Shown here: in pieces, positions 60,140 through 64,000 of the stretch
Numbering within the stretch: position 1 is the stretch's first letter
How the letters are laid out: each line of letters starts with the position of its first letter
Assembly: GCA_039707465.1 (NCBI GenBank)
Contig: CM077644.1
Coordinates: 143,190,962-143,254,961 of the forward strand
DNA: 64,000 nucleotides
Direction: 5' to 3'
From: Rhabdophis nuchalis
Taxonomy: Eukaryota > Chordata > Lepidosauria > Squamata > Natricidae
Made by a program: the position numbers and the translations under genes
Notes under the pieces: model-generated
Seen by the model: only the letters and a program-made list of their open reading frames with translations
Databases searched by the model: none
What the model was told of the DNA's origin: nothing

Positions 60140-61190
60140 ATCCATGAAGCAAGAATGGACAGCTGTGCACAGGCTGGGGGCTTTAAAGGCTAACTCACAA
60201 CCTTGTTCCCTAGGCAACCAGGGAAACAATGACTACATTTTGAACCTACACAAGGAGGGCAGATCATGTTGGACTAGAAATGACTGGCAACCCGGTGGCT
60301 GACTCTCTTGGTGGCCTCTGCCTTTCATGTTGGAAGCTATCTGGTAAAAAAAAGTGCAATCATTGTGGAACAAAGCACAGATGGAATCAGAATCCTCAGG
60401 TAGAAGGGACTCCTACTCCAACTCCAAAGGCAAGGTTCCTCATACAAATGATCTTTTCTTAAAAATGGAGCACACACAACTCCAGGAGGCAAGCCGTTCC
60501 ACTGCTTTATTTGATCTCACTGTAAGGAAATCCCTCATTTTCAGGGTTGGCTTTATGAGCTTCCATCCACTTCCACCACCCACTGTTCTTGTTTTATTTT
60601 GTGTTTTGATGAAGTTGTAAGTCATGGAGAGTCCCCTGATAGTGATATGGGAGGATACAAAGTTGATTTTAAAAAATGAATGTATATTACAATATTGTAA
60701 TTCAACCCCCATTTTTAATTCATTAATTAAAAGTTTGGTGGTGTATTGGTTGTTTTTATCAGGTTCTTGGTTAATTTTAATGTTTTCACTCTAAATGTTG
60801 GATCTTTTGATGTTTTTTTCTCCACCTACGGTTTCATATTACATTTTTATTAATTAATGCAACATATTACTATATTGGAAGTCATAGGCACCTCCCATCT
60901 GCATTCCATAAAAGCCAAAGTTAAAAAAAAAAAGTCTGTTCTAGCTGCTACCGAGTTCTTCATTTCTGCAGTCTGGACTATTGGGTGGGAGTGGATTGCC
61001 TTTGGTTCAGGGCTGGGATGGGAAATGTCTGCCACATGCAAGAGCTCGACCAGATGCTGGGCCCTTCTGGAAAGACCCCATGCCGAGAAAATCTAGGAGA
61101 ACCCCAAGAAGATGGAAGAGTCTTTGGCCTTCAGCAAAGTAATTGGCTAGGGAAACTATTGAATCCCCTTTGCTACATTGATTTCTAATC
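60140..61190. other. Region upstream of copy B, nothing firm
   Basis: Contains an A/T-rich stretch and a possible decayed CR1-like word near 60,500-60,545. No gene recognised. Confidence 0.35.
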
Positions 61191-61191
61191 A

Positions 61192-63875
61192 TCTGCCCAC
61201 CAGGTTACCGCGCCTTCCATCAGCCTAGGGCCCTAGGGAGGGGTGGGGGGGTGGCGATTATCGTAAAGGAAGGTCTTGAGCCGAAGGAGACCACGGTCCC
61301 CCAGACAACCGGGTGTGAATCTCTCTGCGTGAGATGGGGCCTAGGGAGGCAGTTGGGCGTGTTAGTTGTATACCTGGCTCCTCGCTATGCAACAACAGCC
61401 CTGCCCGAGCTCCTAGAGGTGATAGCCGAGGCGGCGGTTGAGACCCCCAGACTGGTAGTCATGGGGGACTTTAACTTGCCGTCGGCGGGCGAAGCCTCTG
61501 GAGCAGCTCGGGAGTTCATGGCCTCCATGACGGCCATGGACCTGACCCAGGTAGTTTTAGGTCCCACTCACGAGGGGGGAAACACGCTGGATCTCATCTT
61601 TGTCTCGGGACAGTGGAGTCGCGATCTGGGAATAGGGGACTTAGTCATCACTCCCTTGTCATGGACAGATCACGCTCTCCTTCGGCTGGACTTTCCAATC
61701 GCTCCACCTCACCGCGGGGAGGCAGAACCGGACACTCCTAGATGGTTCCGCCCCAGGCTTCTAATGGACCCGGAAAGGTTCCAGAGGGAGCTTGGGCCAA
61801 TTCCTGTGATCCTGCCCCGCGACTCGACTGAGGACCTAGTGGCCGCATGGTTAAGTGCGGCCACGGGGGCCTTGGACCGAGTCGCGCCCTTGCGGCCTCT
61901 CTTGCGGCGACGAATCACCCAGGCTCCCTGGTTTACTGAGGAGCTTCGGGGGATGAAATGCCACAAGAGACGCCTAGAGAGCAGATGGAGATCCTCTCGC
62001 TCCGAAGCCGACCGAACACTAGTGAGAACCCATATTAGGGCTTACTTAGTGGCGATAAGGGTGGCCAAACGTGAGTATTGTGCCACCCTAATTGCATCCG
62101 CAGATAACCGCCCTGCCGCCCTGTTTGGGGTGACCCGCTCCCTCCTTCACCAGAGGCCGCGGGAAGCCCCTCTACAAGGGCGAGCAGAGGAATTTGGGAT
62201 TTATCTGCAGGAGAAAATCACTCGGATTCGGAATGAGCTACCCTCCATCGACAGTGGTCCTGTGGGACTGTCCGAGGCTAGTCTTGAGGTTCCTGCTTGG
62301 GAGGAGTTTGACTTTGTTACCACCGAGGATATGGACAGGCTGTCAAGGAAACTTAGAGCGACCACATGTTTATTGGACCCGTGTCCCTCCTGGCTTGTAC
62401 TGGCATCCTGGGAGACGACACGAGGCTGGCTCCAGGGCATTGTCAACGCATCTTTGAGTGAGGGGTCCTTGCCTGCCGTCTTGAAAGAGGCGGTAGTGAG
62501 GCCCCTCCTCAAGAAGCCGTCCCTGGACCCAGCTTTACTAGAGAACTATCGTCCAGTCTCCAACCTTCACTTTCTGGTGAAGGTTGTTGAGAGTGTGGTA
62601 GCCCAACAGTTTCCACAACACCTGACGGAAGTTGATTATCTAGACCCGCGCCAGTCCGGCTTCCGACCCGGTCACAGTACCGAGACGGCATTGGTCGCGT
62701 TGGTTGATGATCTCTGGAGGGCGCGGGATAGAGGGTATTCCTCTATCCTAGTCCTATTAGACCTCTTGGCGGCTTTTGATACCATCGACCATGGTATCCT
62801 ATTGCACCGACTGGGGGGGTTGGGGCTGGGAGGCACCGTTTTGCGGTGGTTCTCATCCTACCTCTCTGGTCGGTCGCAATATGTGTTGACGGGAGGGCAG
62901 AGGTCGACCTCGAGACCCCTCTTATGTGGGGTTCCTCAGGGGTCGGTCCTCTCGCCCCTCCTGTTTAACACATATATGAAGCCGCTGGGTGAGATCATCC
63001 GTGGTTTTGGGGTGGAGTACCATCTGTACACTGACGACACCCAGCTGTACATATCCACCCCAGACCACCCCAACGATGCCGCCGAAGTGCTGTCCCGGTG
63101 TTTGGAAGCCGTACGGATCTGGATGGGTGGTAACAAACTCAAGCTCAACCCTGCCAAGACTGAGTGGCTGTGGTTTCCGGCACCCCGGTTCAGCCAGATT
63201 ACTCCAACTCTGGCCATTGGGGGCGAAACACTGGCCCCCGTGGAGAGGGCGCGCAATTTGGGTGTCCTCCTGGATTCCCGGCTGTCCTTGGAGGACCATG
63301 TGACGGCCGTGGCCAGGGGGGCGTTTCATCAGGTATGCCTGATGCGCCAATTGCGCCCCTTACTGGACCGGGCTGCCCTTTGCACAGTCACTCAAGCTCT
63401 CGTGACGTCCCGTCTCGACTACTGTAATGCTCTCTACATGGGGCTTCCCTTGAGGTGCACTCGAAAGCTACAGCTAGTCCAAAACGCAGCCGCGCGGGTA
63501 ATTACGGGAGCCACCAGAAGCTCCCATATAACACCAATCCTGCGCGAGCTGCATTGGCTTCCTGTGGTCTTTCGGGTGCGCTTCAAGGTTCTGACGACCA
63601 TCTTTAAAGCGCTCCATGGCTCGGGGCCTAGTTATATGCGAGACCGTCTCCTGCCCCATACATCCCTTAGACCGATCCGCTCCCACAGAGAGGGCCTTCT
63701 CAGGGTGCCGTCGGCCGGACAATGCCGACTGGCGACACCCAGGGGAAGAGCCTTCTCTGTGGCGGGCCCTGCCCTTTGGAACGACCTACTCCCTGAACTC
63801 CGGACCATCACCGACCTCCGCCTCTTCCGCAAATGTTTAAAGACATATTTTTTCCATCAAGCCGGCCTAGCCTAA
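61192..63875 (+). CDS. LINE endonuclease (partial) and reverse transcriptase ORF, about 894 codons
   Basis: The reading frame is open from the truncation point. Endonuclease C-terminal motifs are VMGDFNLP and WTDHALL (family SDH, here TDH). RT motifs are RPVSNLHFLVK, SGFRPGHSTETA, DLLAAFDTIDH, GVPQGSVLSPLLF and a catalytic box YTDD in place of YADD (63,026-63,037). The C-terminus is LDYCNALYMGLPLRCTRKLQ through LWNDLLPELRTI and FFHQAGLA. No start codon of its own, so not a functional gene. The intact frame indicates recent insertion. Confidence 0.88.
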
Positions 63876-64000
63876 CCTCCCATGGGGACTTTTAGAAAAG
63901 TTTTAAATTGGGTTTTTAATAATTGGTTTTTAGCACAGGATTGGGGATTATTTAATATATATTTTAAATTATTTGTCTATCTTCTATTGTGTATGTTTTT
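61192..64000 (+). mobile_element. Young L2/CR1-type LINE (subfamily Y), 5'-truncated, runs to window edge
   Basis: Begins within the endonuclease domain (CPPGYRAFHQPRAL) and stays open to 63,873, followed by a 3' UTR. The insertion lost the N-terminal endonuclease motifs seen in the 27.6-kb copy. Confidence 0.9.

Noticed and set aside
60280..60459. Possible zinc-ribbon peptide (KKCNHCGTKH)
   Set aside because: Only two Cys-x2-Cys ligands in a short isolated frame, with no splice or homology support.

Overview
This is vertebrate nuclear DNA, almost certainly from a squamate reptile and probably a snake. It holds one conserved housekeeping gene, ELP1 (IKBKAP), on the minus strand. The rest is a dense mix of L2/CR1-type LINEs, L1 LINE tails, tRNA-derived SINEs of squamate type, hAT-type and other foldback MITEs, a Tc1 fossil and a DIRS tyrosine-recombinase retrotransposon. 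That combination is typical of squamates. Species-level assignment is inference.

Positions 431-42,400 (minus strand): ELP1, the scaffold subunit of Elongator, which modifies the wobble uridine of tRNAs. I traced 33 consecutive coding exons (exons 2-34 in recalled human numbering) from the ATG at 40,902 down to 431. Every splice phase agrees, giving 1,228 codons plus one base with no stop or frameshift. A probable non-coding exon 1 and a CpG-rich promoter lie near 42.24-42.50 kb. The last roughly 100 codons lie beyond the left edge. Introns carry most of the repeats. Intron 10 holds a 3.2-kb L2-type LINE, and introns 6 and 33 hold nested insertions.

Positions 42.5-46.65 kb: intergenic repeats, including an L2 fragment split by an L1 tail, a near-perfect palindromic hAT MITE, and a foldback element split by a SINE. 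The usual mammalian divergent neighbour of ELP1 (ABITRAM) is not seen.

Positions 46.8-60.14 kb: two tandem, diverged copies (A and B) of an unidentified minus-strand multi-exon locus. It encodes short acidic exons and looks pseudogenised. Copy A carries a 171-bp satellite expanded to about five units and is split by a 5,945-bp DIRS element (49,964-55,908) with inverted terminal repeats and a perfect internal complementary region. Copy B retains the empty site.

Positions 61.19-64.0 kb (plus strand): a young 5'-truncated L2-type LINE with about 894 open codons, running to the window edge.

Nothing here works as an operon. ELP1 is the only gene I judge functional. The other coding sequence belongs to mobile elements or to the decayed duplicated locus.
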